Positions 32,908-40,466 are shown, numbered from the stretch's first letter. The stretch: DNA of 64,000 nt from Streptomyces resistomycificus (GCF_001514265.1 NZ_KQ949005.1:82160-146159); one strand, 5' to 3'. The notes: generated from the letters alone by a model not told the origin. Numbers and translations: made by a program.

Positions 32908-33840
32908 TCGGCCCGAGAACGCCTTCGCGAACGCACCCGAACCCTGCTCCACACCGCTGCAGTCGGTCGCCGGGTCGTCCTCCCCCGAAGTGCCCTCCTC
33001 GCACTGTTGGTCGCGGGCGGTCGACCACATCGACACCCAGGCGATCTCCTTCTCCTCGGCGAACGCCCGCACCTGGGCCGCGTCGGAGAGGGTGAACGTC
33101 TCGCCCTCGACGTCGTTGACGCCGATCATCGAGGTCAGCGCCATCCCCCGCCAGGCGGCCGAGGAGGAGAGTCCGAAGACGTCCGCGAGCTGGGTGTGGG
33201 CGGCCTTGTTGGCGGACCCCAGGAGGGCGAGGCCGTCGTCGTCGAGGCCGGAGGGCATGACCGGGAGCGTGAAGGAGACGCTGAGGCCGGTGCGTTCCTT
33301 CTGCAACCGCGCGATCGCCGCCGACCGCAGATCCACCGAGTCGGAGTCGGTCAGTTCGTCGCCCTCGATGTCGAAGTCGGCCTGGGCGGAGCCGGCCGCG
33401 TCCAGCGCCCTGCCGTACGCCTCGGCCAGTTCGGACGCGCTCTCGCAGGTCGCCGCGAGTTCCTCGCCCGAGGCGCCGCCGAAGGAGACGCGGACCGTGG
33501 CGCCGGCCTCCTTGAGCCGAGCCACCCGGGACTTCACCGACGCGTCGCCGATCGCGTGCGTCCCGTTCCACGTCGGCGTGCAGCCGTCGCCGTCGGAGAT
33601 GACGAAGGCGAGGTTGTACGTCGCGGGGGAGCCGTTGGAGTCGAGTCCGGACGCGGTGGTGGCGCTCAGGTAGGGGGCGTACGAGGTGGTCGACGCCGGC
33701 TCCTCGGCGGGGGCCGCGCTGGACTGTCCTGTTGTGGCCGACGCCGCGTCCGACGTGTCGTCGGAATCCGCGGAGCACCCCGCGGTGGCCAGCGCGAACA
33801 GGCACGTGAGCCCGGCCGCCGGCTTCAGGAAACTCCACAT
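32794..33840 (-). CDS. Glycoside hydrolase family 18 (chitinase-like) lipoprotein
   Basis: The protein has 348 residues. A signal peptide ends in a lipobox (ALATAGC, Cys22), so it should be a lipoprotein. A Ser/Thr/Ala-rich linker leads into a GH18-like barrel with the DxDxE-type catalytic stretch (QADFDIEGDEL) and strands such as TYNLAFVISDGDG and ATVRVSFGGASGE. It is expected to hydrolyse chitin- or peptidoglycan-like sugars. The last 40 residues or so (after AFAKAFSGR) read through the antisense of the upstream neighbour's end and look non-native, which suggests a lost stop codon. Confidence 0.78.
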   Translation of the reverse strand: MWSFLKPAAGLTCLFALATAGCSADSDDTSDAASATTGQSSAAPAEEPASTTSYAPYLSATTASGLDSNGSPATYNLAFVISDGDGCTPTWNGTHAIGDASVKSRVARLKEAGATVRVSFGGASGEELAATCESASELAEAYGRALDAAGSAQADFDIEGDELTDSDSVDLRSAAIARLQKERTGLSVSFTLPVMPSGLDDDGLALLGSANKAAHTQLADVFGLSSSAAWRGMALTSMIGVNDVEGETFTLSDAAQVRAFAEEKEIAWVSMWSTARDQQCEEGTSGEDDPATDCSGVEQGSGAFAKAFSGRSASAVDEASRAHRRDAHAPLVEHGEVGAAGLTDGRLP

Positions 33841-34009
33841 CGAGTAAGCACCCGCTCTCGTGATTTCTGTCTCGGGACGGAAACAAAGCGCGTCTTCCGG
33901 GTGGGAATGTCTCATGCGGAGCTGAGTTTCGCGTGGACAGTGGCCACACAGACACCCCACGGGCAGAAGTAGTCAAAGGTGGCCTAACGGGCACGTATTT
34001 CCGGCATTC

Positions 34010-34104
34010 AACTCCTTTCTCTCGGGTCGGAGTTGCGCAGGATTTCCGGGAACCTCTCAGTGAAAGGACAGGTTTCACTGTTCCCATGGGTCTCTCACAT
34101 GGGA
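34010..34104. promoter_or_regulatory. Three adjacent inverted repeats between the GH18 gene and broken genes
   Basis: AACTCC/GGAGTT (34010-34034), CAGTGAAA/TTTCACTG (34058-34080, 8-bp arms, 7-bp spacer) and TCCCATG/CATGGGA (34082-34104, 7-bp arms) follow one another in the 306-bp gap. They could be operators or mRNA structures. The rest of this gap holds no gene. Confidence 0.45.
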
Positions 34105-34146
34105 GCCCGAGTTCATGCCACATAACGGGTCCCTAATGTCCGGAGA

Positions 34147-34541
34147 ATGCATTCCGAGTCTGCCATCGAAAACGACGCCGTCGCAGTCCCTGCGCGTGGT
34201 CGCCGCCGCAAACGCGGCAACGGGTCCGCGGAGGGCCCCGTGTTCGTTGACAACTCCGGGCGCCGGTCCAGGCTGCTGCGCCGGATCGGCGTCCTCGTCG
34301 GTGTCGTGTGCGTCGGCTAGCGGTCGTCCTGGGCATGGCGTTCCTGGGCATCGGCACCTCGACCACCCCGTCCTCCCTGGTGCCGTTCGGCGGCGGGGCC
34401 GGCCCGAACGGCCAGGGCGGCGGCGGACCGGCCGGCTACGCGCCCCAGGGCGGCCTCGGCACCCCGCCCGCCCTGCCCGGCGGCACGCCGTCCGCGCCTC
34501 CCACGGCCACGGCCACGGCCACCCCCACGACCACGAACTGA
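34147..34541 (+). pseudogene. Frameshifted small membrane protein of a surface-polysaccharide locus
   Basis: Starting at ATG 34147, one frame reads about 56 residues to VGVVCVG and stops at TAG (34318-34320). The adjacent frame continues immediately with AVVLGMAFLGIGTSTTPSSL and a Gly/Pro/Thr-rich tail to 34541. One missing base in a TAC/TAT codon just before GCGGTCGTC would join them into one protein: a basic cytoplasmic head, one membrane span and an outer Pro-rich tail. I remember such small proteins preceding deacetylase/glycosyltransferase and acyltransferase genes in Streptomyces. A single sequencing error is the main alternative. Confidence 0.6.
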
Positions 34542-34559
34542 TCGGGACGCAGCCACCCC

Positions 34560-34695
34560 CTGACTACGACGACGCCCTCCCGCGGCCGCCGGCGTGCCCC
34601 CCTCCCGGATCGAACGGGCGGCGGGCAGGGCCGCGGCACTGCAGAAACCCCGGGTCATCCTCGCGGGCCTGCTCCTGCTCGCCCTGAGCAGCATG
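34560..34695 (+). pseudogene. Remnant 5' end, possibly of a deacetylase/glycosyltransferase gene
   Basis: A short stretch reads TTTTPSRGRRRAP from CTG 34560 in one frame. In another frame it shows a membrane-span-like segment (LQKPRVILAGLLLLALSSM) that recalls the N-terminus of large bifunctional polysaccharide deacetylase/glycosyltransferase proteins. The rest of such a gene is missing: an acyltransferase tail in a third frame begins directly after. This is read as a deletion remnant; the identity is a memory-based guess. Confidence 0.35.
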
Positions 34696-35077
34696 CCTGC
34701 GCTGGCAGAAGCTGAAGCGCACCGGCGAGGTCGGAACCCCGGCGGGGGCGGCCGGCTTCGTCACGCTCCTGATGTGGGTCAAGGCGTACTTCCGGATCGA
34801 CTTCGCGGGGCTCACGCGCCTGCGCCGGCTCGACCGGACCGTGACGGTCTTCAACGCGCGAGCGGTGACGATCTACCTCTGGCACGAGATCGCGCTGATC
34901 CTGGCCGTCCCGCTGATCGACCGGTTCTGGGACGTCCCGGCCTTCGAGAAGTACCTGCCGCCGGAGAGTCAGTGGTTCATGTTCGGCGTCGGGTGGGTGC
35001 TCATCGCGGTGTTCGTCCTGCTGTGCGGATGGGTGGAGGACGTGGCGGCGAAGAGGAGACCGCGGCTGCTCCCCTGA
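34688..35077 (+). pseudogene. 3' fragment of an acyltransferase-3 (OafA-like) gene
   Basis: An open frame without its own start encodes about 129 residues, including RIDFAGLTRLRRLDRTVTVF, NARAVTIYLWHEIALIL and a last span FGVGWVLIAVFVLLCGWVED. This is the end of a multi-span membrane acyltransferase that decorates extracellular sugars. The family is 350-400 residues or longer, so more than half is missing. A TGA at 34685-34687 closes the frame upstream. The stop lies 36 bp before the menaquinone methyltransferase gene. Confidence 0.65.
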
Positions 35078-35100
35078 GCCGCAGCCGACCGCCGTACTGC

Positions 35101-35106
35101 AAGAAT
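35101..35106 (+). promoter_or_regulatory. -10-like hexamer, leaderless start of the menaquinone methyltransferase gene
   Basis: AAGAAT lies 6 nt before GTG 35113, within the same spacing pattern as other menaquinone genes here. The first base deviates from the TANNNT consensus. Confidence 0.35.
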
Positions 35107-35112
35107 GGGCCC

Positions 35113-35814
35113 GTGACCCGCGCCTCCCTGAACAAGCAGCCGCACGAAGTCGCCTCGATGTTCGACGACGTGGCGGAACGGTACGACCTGACGAACGACG
35201 TGCTCTCGCTCGGCCAGGACCGGGTGTGGCGCAAGGAGGTGGCCAAGGCCGTCGACGCCCGCCCCGCGCAGAAGGTCCTGGACCTGGCCGCCGGCACGGC
35301 CACGTCCTCGCTGCCCTTCGCCCGCACCGGTGCCTACGTCGTGCCCTGCGACTTCTCCCTCGGCATGCTCCAGGTCGGCAAGCGCAAGCACACCTGGCTG
35401 CCCTTCACCGCGGGCGACGCGACGAAGCTGCCGTTCAGGGACGACACCTTCGACGCCGTCACCATCTCCTTCGGGCTGCGCAACGTGCAGGACACCGACG
35501 CCGCCCTGCGCGAGATGTACCGGGTGACCAAGCCCGGCGGCCGGGTCGTGATCTGCGAGTTCTCGCACCCGACCTGGGCGCCCTTCCGGACCGTCTACAC
35601 CGAGTACCTGATGCGTGCCCTGCCGCCGGTCGCCCGCACGGTGTCCTCGAACCCCGACGCGTACGTCTACCTCGCCGAGTCCATCCGCGCCTGGCCCGAC
35701 CAGCCCGCGCTGGCCGAGCGTCTGAGGAAGGCCGGCTGGTCCAAGGTGGCCTGGCGCAACCTGAGCGGCGGCATCGTGGCCATGCACCGCGGCTTCAAGC
35801 CCGCGGATCAGTAG
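35113..35814 (+). CDS. menG: Demethylmenaquinone methyltransferase
   Basis: This UbiE/MenG-family methyltransferase of 233 residues performs the last step of menaquinone synthesis. Marks are the start HEVASMFDDVAERYDLTNDV, motif I VLDLAAGTATSSLPF, and FGLRNVQDTDAALREMYRVT with KPGGRVVICEFSHP. It acts on demethylmenaquinone with S-adenosylmethionine. GTG 35113 fits the family start. The stop lies within the last codons of the convergent PASTA gene (7-bp overlap). Confidence 0.95.
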   Translation: MTRASLNKQPHEVASMFDDVAERYDLTNDVLSLGQDRVWRKEVAKAVDARPAQKVLDLAAGTATSSLPFARTGAYVVPCDFSLGMLQVGKRKHTWLPFTAGDATKLPFRDDTFDAVTISFGLRNVQDTDAALREMYRVTKPGGRVVICEFSHPTWAPFRTVYTEYLMRALPPVARTVSSNPDAYVYLAESIRAWPDQPALAERLRKAGWSKVAWRNLSGGIVAMHRGFKPADQ

Positions 35815-36170
35815 GGCGAGCTGAACTGGGCCACCGCACAGGGGTCGCCCGGCTCGTCGAGTTCGCGCTGCATGCCGCCGCCGCCCGGGGGCGGCAGCCG
35901 CGGCTCGTGCACGCCCGCGCCGCCGCCGCCCTCACCCTCGCCGAACTCGAACCACACGGTGACCACGGCCCCGCGCGGCACCTCGGCGCCGGGTGGCGGG
36001 TACTGCCGTACGACATAGTCCACGACGGTGCGACGGAAGTCGGGCCGGTCGGGAGCCGCGAGCAGAACGCCGCCCGACTCGGCGGCCGCGCGCGCGTCCA
36101 TGGCCATCAGTCCGACCAGCCTGGGCACTCGCACCTCGGGCGATTTGGGTGTTATTCGCACAGATGTCAC
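35808..36170 (-). CDS. PASTA domain protein, short
   Basis: The protein has 120 residues. One PASTA-type unit (VRVPRLVGLMAMDARAAAES ... DYVVRQYPPPGAEVPRGAVV) is followed by a Gly/Pro/Glu tail. PASTA domains usually form the outer sensor of kinases and penicillin-binding proteins, but this protein has no membrane span or signal peptide, so it may be cytoplasmic. I chose GTG 36170 (VTSVRITPKSPEV); an upstream GTG at 36203 would add 11 residues. The gene lies opposite the menaquinone methyltransferase gene. Confidence 0.7.
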   Translation of the reverse strand: MTSVRITPKSPEVRVPRLVGLMAMDARAAAESGGVLLAAPDRPDFRRTVVDYVVRQYPPPGAEVPRGAVVTVWFEFGEGEGGGGAGVHEPRLPPPGGGGMQRELDEPGDPCAVAQFSSPY

Positions 36171-36244
36171 CCCCAGCGATACTGGAAGGGTAACCCCGGT
36201 CACACATCACCCGGAAGCGCCAAGTGTCTTTCTGTGACAGTCGA

Positions 36245-36772
36245 TTACCGTCTGTGACGGTCGCTTCGGAGATCGAGCCGGTAGCAGTGCCCCTCGCGCT
36301 GCGACGTCGGCGTCCGGAACACCTCGGCGAGGCGCATGCCCAGCCGCCGGGTCACCGCGACGGACCGGGTGTTGCGGGCGTCGACCATCGCGACCACACC
36401 CGGCACCCCGGCCGCCCGCAGCCTTTCCAGCGTCATCTGCGCGGCCGCGGTGACGTATCCCCGGCCCCACTGCTCGCGCCCGAGCCGCCAGCCGATCTCG
36501 ATCTCACCGCTCGGCCCCCAGTCCCGCTCCCACGGCTGAGCGCCGGTGAAGCCGATGACGTGCCCCGACTCGTCGAGCATGGTCCACAGGCAGAAACCGC
36601 GCTCGGCGTCGTGCCGGCGCTGGCGGGCGGTGAGCTCCTCGTAGACGGACAGCTCCGCGGCCCTGCCGCCGTGGAACTCCATGACGTCCGGGTGGGCGAA
36701 GGTCCGGTGCCAGGCGACGGCGTCCTCGTCGGTGGGCACCCGCAGTCGCACTACGGGGAGAGCTCGGTTCAC
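36245..36772 (-). CDS. GNAT family N-acetyltransferase
   Basis: The protein has 175 residues, of the RimJ/RimL-like GNAT type. It starts RLRVPTDEDAVAWHRTFAHPD and has the acetyl-CoA loop in GWRLGREQWGRGYVTAAAQ and the NTRSVAVTRRLGMRL motif. The acceptor is probably a protein N-terminus or small molecule. GTG 36772 has GAAGGG 7 nt upstream. It is divergent from the geranylgeranyl-reductase-family gene. Confidence 0.85.
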   Translation of the reverse strand: MNRALPVVRLRVPTDEDAVAWHRTFAHPDVMEFHGGRAAELSVYEELTARQRRHDAERGFCLWTMLDESGHVIGFTGAQPWERDWGPSGEIEIGWRLGREQWGRGYVTAAAQMTLERLRAAGVPGVVAMVDARNTRSVAVTRRLGMRLAEVFRTPTSQREGHCYRLDLRSDRHRR

Positions 36773-36869
36773 TGGGCAGCCCTTCAGCCGGGTGATCAAT
36801 CCTGCTGAATAGACTGCCCATGTCCAGTGCCGGTCGGCACGCAGATTCAGAACTTGGGGAGATCCCGCC

Positions 36870-38156
36870 GTGACCGAGCCCCTCTCCGAAAACACCGCCG
36901 ATGTGATCGTCGTCGGCGCGGGGCCAGCCGGCTCCACCACCGCCTACCACCTCGCCAAGGCCGGACTCGACGTACTCCTGCTGGAGAAGACCGAGTTCCC
37001 GCGTGAGAAGGTCTGCGGCGACGGACTCACCCCGCGCGCCGTCAAGCAGCTCGTCGCGATGGGCATCGACATCTCGGAGGAGGCCGGCTGGCTGCGCAAC
37101 AAGGGTCTGCGCATCATCGGCGGCGGTGTCCGCCTCCAGCTCGACTGGCCGGATCTCGCCTCCTTCCCCGACTACGGCCTCGTCCGCAAGCGCGACGACT
37201 TCGACGAGCAGCTCGCCCGCCAGGCCCAGAAGGCGGGGGCGCGGCTGTACGAGCGCTGCAACGTGGGCGCGCCGATCGTCGACGACCGCACGGGCCGGAT
37301 CACCGGCGTGCACGCCAAACTCGGTGACGAGAAGCGGGAGGTGACCTTCCACGCCCCGCTGGTCGTGGCGGCCGACGGCAACTCCACCCGCCTCTCCCTG
37401 GCGATGGGCCTGCACCGCCGCGAGGACCGCCCGATGGGCGTGGCGGTCCGTACGTACTTCACCTCGCCGCGCCACGAGGACGACTACCTCGAGTCCTGGC
37501 TGGAGCTGTGGGACCGGCGCGGCCCGGGCGAGGACCGTCTGCTCCCCGGCTACGGCTGGATCTTCGGCATGGGCGACGGCACCTCGAACGTCGGCCTCGG
37601 TGTGCTCAACACCTCCGACTCCTTCAAGGAGCTGGACTGGCGCGAGGTCCTCAAGGCCTGGTGCGCCTCGATGCCGGAGGACTGGGGCTACACCCCCGAC
37701 AACATGACCGGGCCCATCCGCGGCGCCGCGCTCCCCATGGCCTTCAACCGCCAGCCCCACTACACCAAGGGGCTGCTGCTGGTCGGCGACGCCGGCGGCC
37801 TGGTGAACCCCTTCAACGGCGAGGGCATCGCCTACGCCATGGAGTCCGGCCAGATCGCCGCAGAGGTCATCGTGCAGGCCCACGCCCGTGCCACGCCTGC
37901 CCAGCGCGAGACGGCCCTGCAGCACTACCCGCGCATCCTCAAGGACACCTACGGCGGCTACTACACGCTGGGCCGCGCCTTCGTGAAGCTCATCGGCAAC
38001 CCGAAGGTCATGAAGATCGCGGCCCAGCGCGGCCTGACGCACCCCGTGCTGATGAAGTTCACGCTGAAGATGCTCGCGAACCTCACCGACCCGAGCGGCG
38101 GCGACGCGATGGACCGCATCATCAACGGCCTGAGCAAGGTGGCGCCGAAGGCGTGA
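36870..38156 (+). CDS. Geranylgeranyl reductase family FAD oxidoreductase (possible menaquinone side-chain reductase)
   Basis: The protein has 428 residues. The dinucleotide motif is ADVIVVGAGPAGSTTAYHLA, and FPREKVCGDGLTPRAVKQL follows, as in the geranylgeranyl reductase family. GDAGGLVNPFNGEGIAYAMESG is the C-terminal FAD motif. Mycobacterial MenJ, which saturates one isoprene unit of menaquinone, belongs to this family and is near the menG-type gene. Here the gene is 1 kb from the menaquinone methyltransferase, which supports the same role by inference; phytyl or archaeal-type lipids are alternatives. GGGGAG lies 8 nt before the GTG. Confidence 0.82.
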   Translation: MTEPLSENTADVIVVGAGPAGSTTAYHLAKAGLDVLLLEKTEFPREKVCGDGLTPRAVKQLVAMGIDISEEAGWLRNKGLRIIGGGVRLQLDWPDLASFPDYGLVRKRDDFDEQLARQAQKAGARLYERCNVGAPIVDDRTGRITGVHAKLGDEKREVTFHAPLVVAADGNSTRLSLAMGLHRREDRPMGVAVRTYFTSPRHEDDYLESWLELWDRRGPGEDRLLPGYGWIFGMGDGTSNVGLGVLNTSDSFKELDWREVLKAWCASMPEDWGYTPDNMTGPIRGAALPMAFNRQPHYTKGLLLVGDAGGLVNPFNGEGIAYAMESGQIAAEVIVQAHARATPAQRETALQHYPRILKDTYGGYYTLGRAFVKLIGNPKVMKIAAQRGLTHPVLMKFTLKMLANLTDPSGGDAMDRIINGLSKVAPKA

Positions 38157-38165
38157 TCCGCGGCC

Positions 38166-38792
38166 TCAGCCGCTGAGCGCGGCCGTCTTGGCGGCCCGGC
38201 GCGCGAAGACCTCTTCCCGCCGGTCCGCCACCTGCCGCAGCGCGTCCTTGCGCTCCCGCTTGGAGAGCCGGTCCAGATAGACGTGCCCGTTCACATGGTC
38301 GGTCTCGTGGGCCAGGCAACGGGCGAAGTACCCGGTGCCCTCGATGACGACCGGCTCGCCGTCCTTGTCGAGCCCGCGCACCACGGCCAGGTCCGGGCGC
38401 GGTACGGCCATGGTCGCGCCGGGCACCGACAGGCAGCCCTCGCTCTCGTCGAGCAGCCGCCGCCCGGCCGGGTCGAGCTGCTCCAGCACCGGATTGACGA
38501 TGTGTCCGACATGTCGGACACCGTCGTCGTCGGGGCAGTCGTAGACGAACAGCCGCAGACCGACGCCGACTTGGTTCGCCGCGAGTCCCGCGCCGTCGGC
38601 GACGTACATCGTCAGGAACATGTCGTCGATGAGCGCGGCGAGGTCGGGCCCGAACTCGGTGACGTCCCGGCACGGCTTGTGCAGGACCTCTTCACCCACC
38701 TCGGTGATTCGCCGCACCGACCCGCGCCGGGCCTCGGGCGCCAGCGGGGGATACGAGTCGACGGGCCTGCCCTGCAGGAAGACGCTCGGCAT
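38166..38792 (-). CDS. def: Peptide deformylase
   Basis: The protein has 208 residues. All three metal/active motifs are present: GLAANQVGVGLRLFVYD, EGCLSVPG and HETDHVNGHVYLDRL. It removes the formyl group from new proteins. Its N-terminal extension (SVFLQGRPVDSYPPLAPEARRG) is longer than in E. coli, as in secondary actinobacterial copies. ATG 38792 has AGGAGA 7 nt upstream. It is convergent with the reductase gene and 9 bp from it. Confidence 0.95.
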   Translation of the reverse strand: MPSVFLQGRPVDSYPPLAPEARRGSVRRITEVGEEVLHKPCRDVTEFGPDLAALIDDMFLTMYVADGAGLAANQVGVGLRLFVYDCPDDDGVRHVGHIVNPVLEQLDPAGRRLLDESEGCLSVPGATMAVPRPDLAVVRGLDKDGEPVVIEGTGYFARCLAHETDHVNGHVYLDRLSKRERKDALRQVADRREEVFARRAAKTAALSG

Positions 38793-38940
38793 GGCTGTTT
38801 CTCCTGTTCTGTGCGGATGTGTGGGTGGCGGGCCGTCAGGCTCCGGCCTCCGGAGCCCTGCCCACCCTCCGTTACTCACGACAACAGAACACCCACAGCA
38901 CTGCCAGGACCAGACCGGCCACACTCGCGGTCCGCAAAGG

Positions 38941-39000
38941 ACAGCGGACAGCCGGAAGGGACAGCGGACAGCCGGAAGGGGCAGCGGACAGCCGGAAAGG
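38941..39000. repeat. 20-bp tandem repeat, three copies
   Basis: ACAGCGGACAGCCGGAAGGG is repeated exactly at 38941-38960 and 38961-38980, and with three changes at 38981-39000. The last copy runs into the left arm of the terminator of the NlpC/P60 gene. It lies upstream of def and downstream of that gene. Confidence 0.9.
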
Positions 39001-39032
39001 GCCGCAGCCCCCGAGCGGCTGCGGCCCTTTCC
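38994..39032 (-). terminator. Terminator of the NlpC/P60 gene
   Basis: A perfect 16-bp stem (38994-39009 with 39017-39032) and a 7-nt loop lie 14 nt after the stop of the NlpC/P60 gene on the minus strand. It is the longest perfect hairpin I found in the window. Confidence 0.85.
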
Positions 39033-39046
39033 GTGCGACTGGTGGG

Positions 39047-39862
39047 TCAGAGCACCCGCACCGCTCCGGTGGGCGGGTCGTACGACAGAGACTTCTCGGC
39101 GACGCCCGTGGACGGGTTCTGCGCGCCGACGAACATGCCGTCGCCGACGTAGACCGCCACGTGGTAGGCGCTGCCGGCGCTGCCCCAGTACAGGATGTCG
39201 CCCGGCTGCAGGTTGCTCAGCGAGACCTGGGTGCCGGCGGTCGACTGGTCCTGGGAGACGCGCGGCAGGCTGACGCCGATCTGGTTGAAGGCGGCCTGGA
39301 CGAGGCCGGAGCAGTCCCACGAGTTGGGGCCGGTGCCGCCGGAGACGTAGGCGTCGCCGACCTGCGCCCTGACGAAGTCGATGACCGCGGCGGCCGAACC
39401 GGTGGCCGTGGACGTGCTGGTGGAGGCGCCGACGCTCGCGGAGGCCGACAGGGTGGCCCGCTCGCTGCTGCGGGTCGCGCGCTCGGCAGCGGCCTTGCGG
39501 GCGGCCTCCTCGGCGGCCTTCTTCTTCGCCTCGGCCTTCTTCTTGGCCTCGGCGAGGTCCGCCTTGGCCTGCTTCGCGGCCTTTGCGGCGGCCGCGTCAC
39601 GCTCGGCCTGCAGCTGGTAGTTCGCCGCAGCCTGCTGTGTGGCGTCGGCGGACTCGGCGGCGACCTGGGTGCTGCCCAGGTCGGCCGTCAGGGTGGGCAG
39701 TTCGAGGGTCTGCGTCACCGGCTCGGCGGCGTTGGCCGCGCCGGACGCCCCGGCAACTGCCAGGGTGCTGAGGACGCCACCGGCAACTCCGGCCCGCATC
39801 GCGATTTTCGACGCGCTGCGGCGGGGTTTCCGGTGGCTGCGTATGTGAGCGGTGTGGGACAT
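39047..39862 (-). CDS. Secreted NlpC/P60 peptidoglycan hydrolase
   Basis: The protein has 271 residues. A long signal sequence (basic head, then AGVAGGVLSTLAVAGASGAANA) is followed by an Ala/Lys/Glu-rich coiled-coil stretch (about 85-130), a Ser/Thr linker and a C-terminal NlpC/P60 domain. The catalytic Cys is in NSWDCSGLVQ and the His in AYHVAVYVGDG. It probably cleaves peptide links in the wall. I chose ATG 39862; GGAGG lies too far upstream to serve it, so the start is open between this and ATG 39892. Possible GTAAC-type control sites lie upstream. Confidence 0.9.
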   Translation of the reverse strand: MSHTAHIRSHRKPRRSASKIAMRAGVAGGVLSTLAVAGASGAANAAEPVTQTLELPTLTADLGSTQVAAESADATQQAAANYQLQAERDAAAAKAAKQAKADLAEAKKKAEAKKKAAEEAARKAAAERATRSSERATLSASASVGASTSTSTATGSAAAVIDFVRAQVGDAYVSGGTGPNSWDCSGLVQAAFNQIGVSLPRVSQDQSTAGTQVSLSNLQPGDILYWGSAGSAYHVAVYVGDGMFVGAQNPSTGVAEKSLSYDPPTGAVRVL

Positions 39863-40460
39863 GAGAACAACCGGTATCAGGGGCTCCTCCATACCTTCAA
39901 GAAACGTGTGGTGCGCCACAGTTGTTCAATCGGCGTCCGAACCCGAGGCGTGGCGCTCCTTATTGACGCCGTAACGGACATTGCGGGCGCGGGTCGCCAA
40001 GCCTGTGATCATGGGTTTTCGTTGTTACGCCCGAATTGCCCGCGACCTACCACTGGTTGGGACCGGTGGCCAACCCCCGTTCTCGGGGACCTCTCGTGGG
40101 TGTGGCGGAGGTCACGCAACGGTTACGAGTCCGGTCGCGTCCGGCGCCCGGAATCCGTCGCGCCGCGCTCGTGAATGTGTGCACGCGTCCACACCGTGCA
40201 TCACGGCTCCCCCTGATGTGTGAACGCGGTCCTCTACCAAGCCGTCCCGTCCAGCACCAATTTGCATGCAGAGGAAGTCTCTTGATATGGAGACTCCCCT
40301 CGCGACCTGCGTCGACGAGCGAAAATGTCACCTCTGGTGATCACTCGGACGCTTCTCGTACGAAGATCGACACTCATCCGACTTCATGATCCTTCGTCAG
40401 GTGGTGGAGATCACAAAGCTTGTGCAATACCCCGTGTCGCAGATCACAGACCGGCAGGCA
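39863..40460. other. Intergenic regulatory region between the NlpC/P60 gene and nuoA
   Basis: No gene is found in this stretch. On the minus strand, GTAAC-like repeats occur at about 40110-40127, 40014-40031 and 39967-39980. TCACC-TCT-GGTGA (40328-40340) overlaps GTGATCAC (40337-40344). AGTCTC/GAGACT (40276-40295) can form a small hairpin. GATCAC occurs again at about 40419 and 40442. The 5' leader of the NlpC/P60 mRNA is expected here. I see no c-di-AMP riboswitch pattern. Confidence 0.4.
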
Positions 40461-40466
40461 TAGGAT
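40461..40466 (+). promoter_or_regulatory. -10 hexamer of the nuo operon
   Basis: TAGGAT would start transcription near 40473, about 10 bp before the Rex-like site and 135 nt before nuoA. The -35 is poor. Confidence 0.45.

Noticed and set aside
34560..34695. An intact protein starting at about 34594 that runs into the menaquinone methyltransferase frame
   Set aside because: The frame joins unrelated pieces; the methyltransferase family start is clearly at 35113, and the upstream part matches remnants in different frames.
39863..40330. Possible c-di-AMP (ydaO-type) riboswitch upstream of the NlpC/P60 gene
   Set aside because: Such riboswitches precede wall hydrolase genes in Streptomyces, but the conserved GGGGGA-ACC and GGGGTGAATC blocks are absent on the minus strand.
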